Part shown: positions 1-8,344 of the stretch, piece after piece
How the letters are laid out: each line of letters opens with the position of its first letter
Position numbering within the stretch: position 1 is the first letter of the stretch
DNA from: Exilispira sp964581895
GTDB taxonomy: Bacteria > Spirochaetota > JAAYUW01
Direction of reading: 5' to 3'
DNA length: 64,000 bases
Assembly (NCBI GenBank): GCA_964581895.1
Contig: CAZOPR010000001.1
Span: 1 to 64,000, forward strand
Notes under the pieces: model-generated
What the model was told of the DNA's origin: nothing
The model's input: only the letters and a program-made list of their open reading frames with translations
Databases searched by the model: none
Translations under genes and position numbers: made by a program

Positions 1-86
1 ATTAAAAAGCTAAAAAAAGTAAAGAATATAAATTAAAAAAGTAAAGACAAAAAATCAAATAAAATAGACAAAAGGAGATTGAGAAA

Positions 87-467
87 ATGAAAAAGAGTAT
101 TATACTTTTATTAGGGTTAGTTTTATTATTTGCAATTCCTGCACTTGCATCAACTCCAGAAAATGAGAATGCACCAGCTATGACAAGTGAGGATCAACAA
201 TTTATGGGATTGACAACTCTTAGTGAAGAAGAGTTGATGGGAGTAGAAGGAAATCATGTAATTTATGAAACTACAAAACCAGATGATTATATTATTTATA
301 TTTTAGATCCAGGTGGAAATGAAGGATATATTATTGTTTATAACGATGGACATGCAAGCGGTCATAATATTATAATGGTTTTGCAAGATGGAACATATAA
401 AACAGTTGACATATATATTCCTAACTTTCATCCAAGTAACTTAAATACAATTCTTGTTCCAAGATAA
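87..467 (+). CDS. small exported protein with a GG-leader-like motif (copy 1)
   Basis: This is a 126-residue protein of unknown function. Residues 1-21 form a classical Sec signal peptide (two lysines, hydrophobic core, ALA before STPEN). The mature part carries LSEEELMGVEG at residues 45-55, which resembles the LSxEELxxIxGG leader of double-glycine peptides. It then has YILDPGG and an IVYNDG strand-turn near residues 71-88. The next gene encodes a relative with the same signal peptide - LS[ED][ED]EL - Y[IL]L[DN]PG - IV..DG order. A strong ribosome site, AAAGGAG, lies 9 bases before the ATG. Two exported HExxH proteins follow. An exported peptide, adhesin or protease substrate are all possible, and I recognise no family. 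The upstream context lies outside the window. Confidence 0.8.
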   Translation: MKKSIILLLGLVLLFAIPALASTPENENAPAMTSEDQQFMGLTTLSEEELMGVEGNHVIYETTKPDDYIIYILDPGGNEGYIIVYNDGHASGHNIIMVLQDGTYKTVDIYIPNFHPSNLNTILVPR

Positions 468-510
468 TGTATATTTTTATTATATTAATGTATTAAGGAG
501 GGAAATAAAT

Positions 511-894
511 ATGAATTTAAAATTGACAAAAATATTTATACTTATAATATTTTTATTATTTCTTAGCAACAATTTGTATGCAAAAATTATATATGAGCCA
601 AATATAAATATAAAATTTGATATGCAAAATATTATTCTATCATCTTTAGTTGAATTAAGTGATGATGAACTAAGTATTATTAATGGTGAACAAGCTGTTT
701 GGCCATGTGATCCTGGCAAACCTCCAAAAGTATATTTATTAAATCCAGGAGAAGCTTCAGGTAATAATAAATTTGGCTTTGCATTTATGATTGTTTGGCC
801 TGATGGAACAGTAGATTATCAAAAATTTAATCCATATAATGGCTCTACAATGTTAGGCAATATAACTACTTCTGATCCTTCAAAACCAAATTGA
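511..894 (+). CDS. small exported protein with a GG-leader-like motif (copy 2)
   Basis: This 127-residue protein is related to the gene just upstream. The frame stays open back to an ATG at 454, but AAGGAGGG sits just before the ATG at 511 and that start gives a clean signal peptide (MNLKLTK, hydrophobic core, cleavage near LYA-K24), so 511 is chosen. LSDDELSIING lies at residues 49-59, in the same place relative to the fold as LSEEELMGVEG in copy 1. YLLNPG (75-80) and MIVWPDG (93-99) match YILDPG and IIVYNDG of copy 1. The segment after the motif contains one cysteine (WPCDPG). The function is unknown. The pair looks like a tandem duplication that has diverged strongly. Confidence 0.8.
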   Translation: MNLKLTKIFILIIFLLFLSNNLYAKIIYEPNINIKFDMQNIILSSLVELSDDELSIINGEQAVWPCDPGKPPKVYLLNPGEASGNNKFGFAFMIVWPDGTVDYQKFNPYNGSTMLGNITTSDPSKPN

Positions 895-915
895 AATAAA
901 AAATAATTTATTAAA

Positions 916-964
916 TATACTAACCTTCTAAAATTATTTATATAATTTTTGGAAGGTTAGTATA
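916..964 (+). terminator. long hairpin after the small exported proteins
   Basis: Perfect 13-base arms (916-928 and 952-964, core CTAACCTTC/GAAGGTTAG) extend inward through a G-T pair and four A-T pairs, for 18 pairs around a 13-base loop. No good T-run follows, so it could be a weak terminator, an mRNA-end stabiliser or a processing site separating the two peptide genes from the protease-like genes. Confidence 0.5.
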
Positions 965-992
965 AAACTAATAACTTTTTAAGGTCTGTAAT

Positions 993-2372
993 ATGCAAAA
1001 ATTAAAAAATAAAATTATTTTGTTAATTATAATCATCTTAATTTGTTTTTATTCAATGAATGAAAGTTTAGCTAATAATTTAGAAATAAAATTAGGAAAA
1101 AATAAAACAATTTTAATGGATAAAAACAAAAATGGGTATGAAATAGATTTAATAGATTTACAAATTATATTATTTACAATTTTTGGAGTAAAAACATATA
1201 ATGAAGATTTTGATAAAATTCTTTTAAGATTTTATCAAGAGAAAAAGGATTTAATAGAACAAATTAGATATGATTTTTATAAATATCTTTATCAAAATTT
1301 CAAAAATACTAAAATTTACAAAAATTCATTATTTTCTTTTTTTTATTATTACAAATATATTTATGATCTAGATGAAGAACAATATAATATTTATAAATTA
1401 AGATTTAAAAATATAGATATTAAACTAATAGATTCAATATCTTACATGTTAAATTCATCTTTTTTAAATCTATCTTTTCAATATATTTTTAGTAAAGTTT
1501 ATGCCCTTAGTTTTTATGACATGCTTGTTAATTTTATTATATTAAATAGAAATGAAATTTCTGAAGTATTTCATAATAATACGGTAATTGAAGAAATTTA
1601 TTCTTATTTTGATAATTTTCTTAGTAATTTTCAATTAGATAAAATAGTAAATGATTATATTGAATATTACTCTATTAATATTTCTAAAGATTCTCCATTA
1701 TCAGTTTATTTTTTATGGTATGACCTTAAAGGTTTTCCTGATAAAGATAATAAATACTTTGAAACTCAGGGTTTATATGTAGAACAACAATCACTAATTT
1801 GTATATCTGGAATTAGCAATATAAATAAAGTCAAAAGCATATTTCTCCATGAGTTATCTCACTATTTTTTTTCAAATTTAATTGAATATCCACGAACAGA
1901 TAAAGGAGATATGGTTCTTGAGCATAAAAATGCATTTTTATATACTGTTTTAGAATCAGAAAATTCATCTACCGATAAAGAAACAAAAGAGAAAATTATA
2001 AAGGAAATCAATAGTACAATTACTAATTATAGATATGGTTTATTAAAAGAATTAATTGCAGATACTTCAGTATTATACTTTATAAAGAATAATAAAAATT
2101 ATTGCGATCTGGAAAATGACCTTTTTTTAAAAAAGTATTTGGTAGAGTATAAACCCGGTACTTTTAAATTTAAAATATATAATAACAACCTTTATCAAAT
2201 ATTAGTAGGTTATATTGTATCATACTTTATAACTAAAAATATTGCGTTAGAAAAGATAATTTATACAAGTCCAGAGAATATGGAGGAAATTATTTACAAT
2301 CTGGTAAACAATTTTATAAAAAATGATATTCAATACTATTTTGATAATATAAAATGGTTATATATCCCTTAA
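993..2372 (+). CDS. exported HExxH (zincin-like) protein 1
   Basis: The protein has 459 residues and an N-terminal signal or anchor (residues 4-27). The body is very rich in Ile, Asn, Lys and Tyr. HELSH at residues 286-290 inside a hydrophobic helix is a canonical zinc-metallopeptidase HExxH. A second helix, KELIAD, offers a glutamate at residue 353, 63 residues on, as in gluzincins. Hydrolase activity outside the membrane is inferred from these motifs and the signal sequence; I cannot name the family. AAGG precedes the ATG. The next gene has the same architecture (N-terminal hydrophobic segment, long helical region, HExxH near residue 290, later glutamate helix), so the two form a protease-like pair beside the two small exported proteins. 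Confidence 0.72.
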   Translation: MQKLKNKIILLIIIILICFYSMNESLANNLEIKLGKNKTILMDKNKNGYEIDLIDLQIILFTIFGVKTYNEDFDKILLRFYQEKKDLIEQIRYDFYKYLYQNFKNTKIYKNSLFSFFYYYKYIYDLDEEQYNIYKLRFKNIDIKLIDSISYMLNSSFLNLSFQYIFSKVYALSFYDMLVNFIILNRNEISEVFHNNTVIEEIYSYFDNFLSNFQLDKIVNDYIEYYSINISKDSPLSVYFLWYDLKGFPDKDNKYFETQGLYVEQQSLICISGISNINKVKSIFLHELSHYFFSNLIEYPRTDKGDMVLEHKNAFLYTVLESENSSTDKETKEKIIKEINSTITNYRYGLLKELIADTSVLYFIKNNKNYCDLENDLFLKKYLVEYKPGTFKFKIYNNNLYQILVGYIVSYFITKNIALEKIIYTSPENMEEIIYNLVNNFIKNDIQYYFDNIKWLYIP

Positions 2373-2423
2373 ATTTTTTATTTTTTTGAGTATATATACA
2401 AAAATATATTCGCGGAGCTAATT

Positions 2424-3869
2424 ATGAGAAATGTTTTAATAAATAAAGGAAAGTTTATTTTCATTTCGTTTTTTTTTATTATTTTTTTATTTTTATCATT
2501 TTCTTATACGGAATATGAAAAATTTAAAATTGTGGAATATAGAAATAATCAAATAAATATAAATTATATTTTGGATAAAAAACTTTTAACATATTATTTA
2601 CTTATATTAAAATTATCAGATGGTAATATCTTTATTGAAGATCAAGAAATTTCGACTATTTTTTCTAAATATATTAATGATTTTGATATAACTGCTATCG
2701 AATCATATAAAGAAAAATTAAGTATTTTATTTGACTCTTATAAATATAAAAAAACAAATGATACTTATTATTTCTACATGATAAACTATATTCATTATAG
2801 AAATCAATATTTTACAAAGTACAATGACTTAGTTAATCTATTTTTGAATAAATTTAATATAAAATATAGGATTTCTAACATTAAAGATTATTTAAATTCA
2901 AATATAAGAGATGAAAATGATTTATCTAAATTTGATAAAATTAAAACAAAATATAATGAATTTTTTAAGGATTCAGAAGTATTATATTCAATGTATATTT
3001 TTAGTGATATTGCTATAGAAACTGATGACCTTTTATCTGCTTTATATAATTCAAATATTGCTCTGATAGATAAAATCTGTGTTGAATTAGAAGACCAGAT
3101 AAATAAAGAATTTAATTTCTTTATAGATTCAGATACAAATAATATTTTAAATAAAATTATCGTTAATGAAAGTTATGTGTATATATATTTTGCAATATTT
3201 TCAAGTAATTATAATGAAAATTTTAGTTATTCAGATACAAGTGATAATAAAAACAATTTTATAACATTTTCCTTAATGAAAAATATAAATTATTTTTCTC
3301 TATATTTAACTCATGAATATATTCATTTACTATACAGCAATATTAGCAGTGAATTATTCGAATATTCCTTTAATGAGTTTAAAGATGAAATATTAAATAA
3401 TTGTTTGGATAATTTAAAATTAGAATATTATTTACCTTTAACTGTAAATCCTTTTTATGTTAATTTTATACCTTTGATACGATCTAAAGATTTTTTAAAT
3501 GGAGGAGAATTTGTAAAAGTGTATTTTGAAAATTATAATAAATTTTTGGAAAAATTAGTTAATAATATTTTCAATGAATTTTTTGCTTATACTTATTCCT
3601 ATTATCTTTATAAATATAAGTTTAATAAATCTGAAAATTTTATTTTAATAAAGTTATATCTTGATGATTATGTAAGCAATATTGATTATATAAAACAAAA
3701 ATATTTGAATATTTATTATTTTCAACAATATCTAGTTTCTAAAGATAATAATTATTTAGAAGATATAATAAATCATGGGCTAACTTTTAAAACTATTCTT
3801 CCAATTTTTAAGCTTTTTGTTTTTTCCCATAAATATCCTTTAAATACTGCTCTTGAATTATTGAAGTAA
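2424..3869 (+). CDS. exported HExxH (zincin-like) protein 2
   Basis: The protein has 481 residues, with a hydrophobic signal or anchor at 8-28. HEYIH (297-301) is the zinc-binding motif. FNEFFAYTYSYYLY places a candidate third ligand, E385, in a helix 84 residues later. The length, helical character and position of HExxH match the upstream gene, although sequence identity is low by eye. GGAG lies 6 bases before the ATG. No recognised substrate-binding domain is visible. The likely role is an exported peptidase acting with, or on, products of the same locus, which is inference from proximity only. Confidence 0.72.
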   Translation: MRNVLINKGKFIFISFFFIIFLFLSFSYTEYEKFKIVEYRNNQININYILDKKLLTYYLLILKLSDGNIFIEDQEISTIFSKYINDFDITAIESYKEKLSILFDSYKYKKTNDTYYFYMINYIHYRNQYFTKYNDLVNLFLNKFNIKYRISNIKDYLNSNIRDENDLSKFDKIKTKYNEFFKDSEVLYSMYIFSDIAIETDDLLSALYNSNIALIDKICVELEDQINKEFNFFIDSDTNNILNKIIVNESYVYIYFAIFSSNYNENFSYSDTSDNKNNFITFSLMKNINYFSLYLTHEYIHLLYSNISSELFEYSFNEFKDEILNNCLDNLKLEYYLPLTVNPFYVNFIPLIRSKDFLNGGEFVKVYFENYNKFLEKLVNNIFNEFFAYTYSYYLYKYKFNKSENFILIKLYLDDYVSNIDYIKQKYLNIYYFQQYLVSKDNNYLEDIINHGLTFKTILPIFKLFVFSHKYPLNTALELLK

Positions 3870-3877
3870 ACTTTTAA

Positions 3878-3922
3878 AGAAAGGTTAATATCTATTTTTT
3901 AAAAAAGATATTTTTCTTTTTA
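3878..3922 (+). terminator. probable terminator of the exported-protein locus
   Basis: Just after the stop at 3869, ATATCT (3888-3893) plus a T-run pairs with an A-run plus AGATAT (3906-3911). A T-rich tail follows. The flanking AAAGAAA and TTTCTTT extend the stem. The arrangement fits an intrinsic terminator, though it is entirely A/T apart from two C-G pairs. Confidence 0.5.
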
Positions 3923-4599
3923 AAGAATGAAAAGATAATTATTATGAAAGTAAAAAAGTCATATTTAAGGAAAATTAATATCTTAAAATCATAAAATGAT
4001 AATATTAAAAATAAGGGGTGGGAAAATGAAGCCTTCAGTGAAAGCAGTATGAAACAAATAAAAACATGTTGTTAGAAGGAGAAAATAATATAATGTTTCA
4101 ATTTATAAAAATATCTTTCTTTTTTTGAAAAATTCAATTAGTTTTTACAATAGTTTTTTAATATCTCTTTTTTTAATTATTATGAAAAAAAAAATATAAT
4201 ATTTGAAATTTAAAATATTTCTTTTTTCAGGAGTCCCATAAAATAATCTGCTTAACAAGGACAATATGGGTAAGTTGTTTATAACAGTTTTTGCTTTTAC
4301 TTCCGCACTTAATGCACATTTGTAATGATTCTTGCACCCGGATACGCGTATCTGCAGACAATTTAATTCCTGAACCTTGATAAATTGATGGCTTATAGAC
4401 AGCTTGTATCGTGACACTCGTAATGCTCAGCAAAATTTGTATCATGACTGCAAAAACATGTGCCATACCCTGCTTGCAGCGTGAAAGGTTGGTGGCTAAA
4501 TTACAAGTAGTCTTCCCCCATTGCTTACATGGGGTAACACAACCTCTCCATATTGTCGGATCAATAACCACCATTGCCTAAAATTAAGGAGGAAAACTC
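3923..4599. other. non-coding stretch with a block of foreign composition
   Basis: The first part (to about 4225) is AT-rich like the rest of the window. It holds one tiny reading frame (4093-4128, 11 codons, preceded by a strong AGAAGGAG site) that may be the stub of a lost gene. From about 4230 to 4590 the composition shifts to visibly more G and C with many non-repetitive words. A 115-codon frame on the minus strand (4227-4574) is cysteine-rich, matches no family I know and has no ribosome site, so I do not call it a gene. The block abuts the interrupted methyltransferase and is likely part of the same acquired segment. Confidence 0.5.
4572..4581 (+). repeat. CATTGCCTAA direct repeat, left copy
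   Basis: This ten-base word recurs exactly at 5315-5324, so the two copies bracket the interrupted methyltransferase. GCCTAAC at the right copy fits the RYYYAAC core of integron attC sites, but no complete attC fold is evident. A cassette or insertion boundary is possible. Confidence 0.4.
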
Positions 4600-5304
4600 A
4601 TGGATTATCATGACCGAATAATTTCATTTCTAATTGAAAATAATATAGGAAAATCTGTTGCCCTTGACCTTGCTTCTGGAGGTGATCAACGATGGCCTTT
4701 ACGGCATGCAATGATTTTAAAAGAATATTTTGAAAAGGTTTATGCAAATGAACATTCCCGCATTCCAGATGAGATCAAAACAAAATTAAATGAAATTTGT
4801 CGTTTGAATCCCACTATTGAAATGCTTTGGGGTGACATGCGAGAACTTAAGCGTAAAGAAACCTATGATCTTATTTGCTTCGGATTCCCTGAAGTTGCTT
4901 ATTATGAGTTTTTCATTGAAAATGCGTTGAAATTATCATCACATTTAAAAGAAAATGGAAAATTCCTATTTAGTTTCAAAGTCAATAAATATAATAATGA
5001 TGAAGAAGAATTTGGATAGCTTTCAGCAAAGATGATGATCTATGATCACAAACAACATTTTTTTGATGATGCTGATCTTGAAAAATATTTCAAAGATTCC
5101 GGTTTTCATATCTTGGCGACTCAACTCGATTATTTTGATGAATATTATCCTTGGAATTCAAATCCGCAAAATGGTAGAAACATAGATCATTATGGTACAG
5201 ATCAAATATCAGTTGATGAAAAAAGACGATATCTAGAATTATTAACCAAAAATACTCAAGCAAAAGTAGGATGGTATAGGTTAATACTAGTAGGAAAGAA
5301 ATAA
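4600..5304 (+). pseudogene. SAM-dependent methyltransferase interrupted by an amber codon
   Basis: Residues 1-139 (4600-5016) read as a class I methyltransferase: an SAM-binding glycine loop ALDLASGGDQRW near residue 21, WGDMREL near residue 77, and FLFSFK as a late strand. A TAG at 5017-5019 stops the frame. The same frame resumes at once and runs to 5304 with a coherent C-terminal half, DDADLEKYF, AKVGWYRLILVGKK. One TGG-to-TAG change would explain the break, since a tryptophan fits after EEEFG. GGAGG precedes the ATG. Composition is less AT-rich than the flanks, which suggests transfer. The target is unknown. I call it a pseudogene; two split proteins or readthrough are less likely. Confidence 0.75.
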
Positions 5305-5314
5305 TGTTAGTGAA

Positions 5315-5324
5315 CATTGCCTAA
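5315..5324 (+). repeat. CATTGCCTAA direct repeat, right copy
   Basis: Identical to 4572-4581 and located 11 bases after the methyltransferase stop. It is followed by an imperfect CTAAC/GTTAG palindrome and by TTAGCAGCTA (5331-5340), a word that occurs again at 5883-5892 downstream of the next decayed gene. Confidence 0.4.
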
Positions 5325-5514
5325 CATGTGTTAGCAGCTACTGAGTGTTTCACATCTCCTCGACTTCGTTTGAGCGAGGAATTAAGGTAGGTAAATCGTC
5401 AAAACTTTAGTACATTTGTCCAACCAATCACACTTTGGCGCTAAAGCTATACTAACGCCAGATAGAAGTGACGGTTACATCACTTTAACTAAAAATATAT
5501 TGATTAAAAATATT

Positions 5515-5798
5515 ATGACACAAAGAGTAGCTTTTGTGATTGTCATCGGGGATAAAATATACTTCTCCATCGCTTTTCTTATGGTAAAGAATATTATATA
5601 TACCCCTTTGTTTATGAATATAATGGTCAACTTGAACTAAATGGACCAGAGGTATCGCAAAAATTAAAATCATATTTTTACGAGTTGATTTGGTTTCCAA
5701 TCCTTAGATTAAACAAAGTAAAATTATTTCCTAATAAAATCCGGGCTAAATTGCTAGATATATTTTTAGGTAACAACTATAATACTCGATATCCTTAA
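5515..5798 (+). pseudogene. Nudix hydrolase remnant lacking the Nudix box
   Basis: Two frames are needed. MTQRVAFVIVIGDK (5515-5556) resembles a Nudix N-terminus. The adjacent frame then reads NILLHRFSYGKEYYI, and YPFVYEYNG, ELNGPEVSQ, ELIWFPI and FPNKIRAKLLDIF, ending at a TAA (5796-5798). The second part matches the end of Nudix proteins (a GGPE-like turn, Y.L.W.P, LFP..I). The central GGxxExGE...REVxEE box is absent: the sequence passes straight from the strand before it to the strand after it. So there is both a frameshift near 5553 and an internal deletion. It would be inactive, and is part of the decayed island. Confidence 0.55.
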
Positions 5799-6148
5799 GG
5801 GCTAAAGCCACATTTCAATTTATGTTTTAAAACATAGTTTTGCCGCTCACCTTCTTTAAAATGGAGTTGATATAAAATATATTTAGCAGCTATTAGGATA
5901 TAAAAGTATTAAGACAACTGAAATATAAATACATGTAGCAAAAAATAGAATGCATAAAATAATAAGTCAGATATATTCAATTTAATTAAAATTTTATAAA
6001 TATTTTATTAAAAATTATGTGGCTCAAACTTAAAATTTAACATATATTTCATAAAATGAAACTTAAAACTTTTAAGAAATTTTATAATCATAAATTTTAT
6101 CCTTACTTAAATTGTATTTTATTAAAAATTAACCTTTATAATATATTT
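5799..6148. other. gene-free stretch after the Nudix remnant
   Basis: No coding sequence is supportable here. It contains a perfect 16-base palindrome, TATGTTTTAAAACATA (5821-5836), and the second TTAGCAGCTA word (5883-5892). The rest is simple A/T-rich sequence merging into the tail of the transposase remnant. Confidence 0.5.
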
Positions 6149-6682
6149 TTAAAATTTTATTGGTTTTTCTCTTACTTCTACCCTAAATGAATCTAGAGTT
6201 AAATTTTTATATTTTGGAACTATAAAATATTTATTTTGTAAACTTAATTTCATTTGTATTAGATACTTTTCTTTCAAATCTTTGGGTAAATGCATTTTCT
6301 AAATCCTCTAAATCTTGTCTTCGTAGCTCTCTAAACATCTTAATACTTTTTCTAAAAACATTTTCAGCTTTATCATTAATTGGTTTAGAATATGTTGAAT
6401 TATGTTTTATAGTTGTATTTAGAATAACTACCATATAATAAATTGATACAAGAAAGCCATATCTTTTTCAATATATTTTAAATCTTCTTTTTATTTTTGT
6501 GTAAGAAAAGAATTTTTTTTGACCTTTAGGCAATTCTAAAGGCTTACCTTTCTACTAAATCTATTATACAAGATAGATAACCATGTTCTTGAACAATTCA
6601 ATAATTTAGCTAAATTTGTAATTGTAATTTCTTTTTTTTCAACCTTTTCAAATTTAAATACAATTTGTTTTTTTAATACCAA
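6149..6682 (-). pseudogene. degraded IS481/rve-like transposase
   Basis: Read leftwards, a TTG start with a good AAGGAGAT site opens the frame LVLKKQIVFKF...NLAKLLNCSRTWLSILYNRFSRK, a helix-turn-helix like the N-terminus of IS481-type transposases. A frameshift near 6545 continues as KPLELPKGQKK. Further on, another frame gives IKHNSTYSKPINDKAENVFRKS, matching the end of an rve integrase core in which the glutamate of NxKxE is the third acidic residue. The tail LTLDSFRVEVREKP lies in yet another frame. The middle with the first two catalytic aspartates is missing. At about 530 bp against the usual 900-1000 it is a relic. No terminal inverted repeats were identified. Confidence 0.6.
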
Positions 6683-6720
6683 GTTTTCATCTCCTTTAAA
6701 TCCTTTTTTTAAAGAAGATG

Positions 6721-6854
6721 ATATATTTATTTTTTTATTGTTAAGTTTCTTTTTAAAAGATAAGTGTAAAGTTTCAAAATTTGCTACGCATATATTTATT
6801 TTTTTATTGATAAGCCTCTTTTAAAAAGATAAATTTAAAATATCAAAATTTATT
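6721..6854 (+). repeat. imperfect tandem duplication of about 66 bp
   Basis: Two copies (6721-6785 and 6790-6854) both begin ATATATTTATTTTTTTATTG. Both continue with TAAG, a CTTTT/AAAAG inverted element, a GATAA word and TCAAAATTT. They differ at about ten scattered positions. The pair lies between the transposase relic and the ctpA-like gene, possibly within the leader or promoter region of the latter. Confidence 0.6.
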
Positions 6855-6940
6855 GCAAAAAAACCCAAAATTTTATTTGAAATTAAAGATAAAAATATTA
6901 TTCTTTAATCACCAGTTAAAAATAATTTCAGGATACAAAA

Positions 6941-8293
6941 ATGGATAGAAAACAAGAAAGACTATTATTTATTTTTATTATCTGCATTCTTATTATAGTC
7001 ATTGTAAATCAAGCTATTACTACTCCAAAAGCATTGATACCAGAGTCTACTGATTCTTCAATACTATATCAGGTTGAAAAATTAATTAATGAAAATTACT
7101 ATATACAACCACCTACAAATAAAGAGCTTTTCGAAGGAGCTGCAAACGGGATGGTTGGCTCATTAAATGACCCATTTTCCTCATATGTTACCAAAAAAGA
7201 GTTGGACGAAAGACAGCAAAGTCTTTCTCATAAATATGGTGGAATTGGAGCATATATAACTATTGAGAATAATATGCCTATGATATTAAGACTCATACCT
7301 GATTCACCTGCAAAAAAAATAGGATTGCTTCCTGGTGATATTATTCTTGAAGTTGATAATCAAAGTACAAAAGGATTGGAATTAGAAGAAGTTACATCAA
7401 GGATAAAAGGAAAAGAAGGCACAATAGTTCAATTAAAAATTCAGAGGCAGGGGGCTGAAAAGCCGATTATTTTCAATATCAATAGAGAAATAATCAAACT
7501 AACAATGGTCAAATCTGGAGAAATCACAAATGATATTTTTTACATAAAAATAGAGGATTTTGGTGATAATACTGCAATTTCAGTTAAAAACGAACTATTA
7601 AAAGCAACAAAAAAATATAAGGGAGCAATAATTGATTTAAGAGGAAACCCAGGTGGTTACCTTTCAGAAGTAATTCAACTTCTTAATTATTTTTTCAATA
7701 ACAAACTTTTGGTTTATACAAAAGGAAGAAATCCTAAGTTTGATGAAAAATATATGGCTACCAATTTACAGGTTATCCCAGACAATTTTAAGTTAGTTAT
7801 CCTTGTAGATTCAAATACAGCATCTGCCGCAGAAATATTTACAGGTGTTATGAAAGATTATAAAAGAGCGACAATAATTGGTGAGAAAACCTTTGGTAAA
7901 GGGGTTGTTCAGCAAGTCTTTGAACTTAATGATGGCTCAGCAGTTTTTCTTACAATAACTCAATATTTCACGCCAAAAGGTTATGTGATCCATAAAAATG
8001 GAATAGAACCAGATATAGAAGTTAAATACTATCAATATTCTGATATTGAGTTTGCAGCAATATCAATGTTAGAAAAAAAAGGTATTTTATATCAATATAT
8101 CCAGAAATATGGAACTGAAAATAAAGAAATTTTATATAAAGAAATTAAAAAGCTTCTATCTTCTGAAAAATTATATTTATCTGATACTTCCATAAGATTC
8201 CTTGTTTCTCAACTTATGCAATATTATGGTGAGGAAAAACTTTTCGACCTTGAATTTGATTATCCTTTACAGAAGGCAATTGACCAGTTTTAA
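6941..8293 (+). CDS. ctpA: C-terminal processing peptidase (S41 family, CtpA-like)
   Basis: A 450-residue periplasmic serine protease anchored by an N-terminal membrane segment (residues 8-25). It degrades or trims C-termini of exported proteins. A conserved NDPFSSYV segment precedes a PDZ domain (about 100-185: GGIGAYI, IPDSPAKKIGLLPGD). The S41 core (about 190-370) carries DLRGNPGG, the catalytic serine in NTASAAE and the catalytic lysine in GEKTFGKGVVQ. The tail of about 80 residues is helical. Start is the ATG after TTTCAGGA. It lies downstream of the decayed island and is followed by yjbQ on the same strand. Confidence 0.93.
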   Translation: MDRKQERLLFIFIICILIIVIVNQAITTPKALIPESTDSSILYQVEKLINENYYIQPPTNKELFEGAANGMVGSLNDPFSSYVTKKELDERQQSLSHKYGGIGAYITIENNMPMILRLIPDSPAKKIGLLPGDIILEVDNQSTKGLELEEVTSRIKGKEGTIVQLKIQRQGAEKPIIFNINREIIKLTMVKSGEITNDIFYIKIEDFGDNTAISVKNELLKATKKYKGAIIDLRGNPGGYLSEVIQLLNYFFNNKLLVYTKGRNPKFDEKYMATNLQVIPDNFKLVILVDSNTASAAEIFTGVMKDYKRATIIGEKTFGKGVVQQVFELNDGSAVFLTITQYFTPKGYVIHKNGIEPDIEVKYYQYSDIEFAAISMLEKKGILYQYIQKYGTENKEILYKEIKKLLSSEKLYLSDTSIRFLVSQLMQYYGEEKLFDLEFDYPLQKAIDQF

Positions 8294-8344
8294 TTGATTT
8301 TTGATTTCTAATATTTCTAATATTATATTAAAAGGCTAAAGTTT

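Noticed and set aside
4227..4574. 115-codon minus-strand frame with several cysteines
   Set aside because: No ribosome site, no recognisable domain, and it lies in a compositionally odd block next to decayed genes.
5017..5019. Amber codon as pyrrolysine or programmed readthrough
   Set aside because: No pyrrolysine genes or downstream insertion element are seen, and methyltransferases of this kind do not use it. A nonsense mutation is simpler.
5305..5514. Complete integron attC site after the methyltransferase
   Set aside because: A GCCTAAC core and short inverted repeats are present, but no matching GTTRRRY at the proper distance was found.
5416..5640. 74-codon plus-strand frame
   Set aside because: Only part of it (from 5515) is coherent, as the N-terminus of the Nudix remnant. 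The rest is chance.
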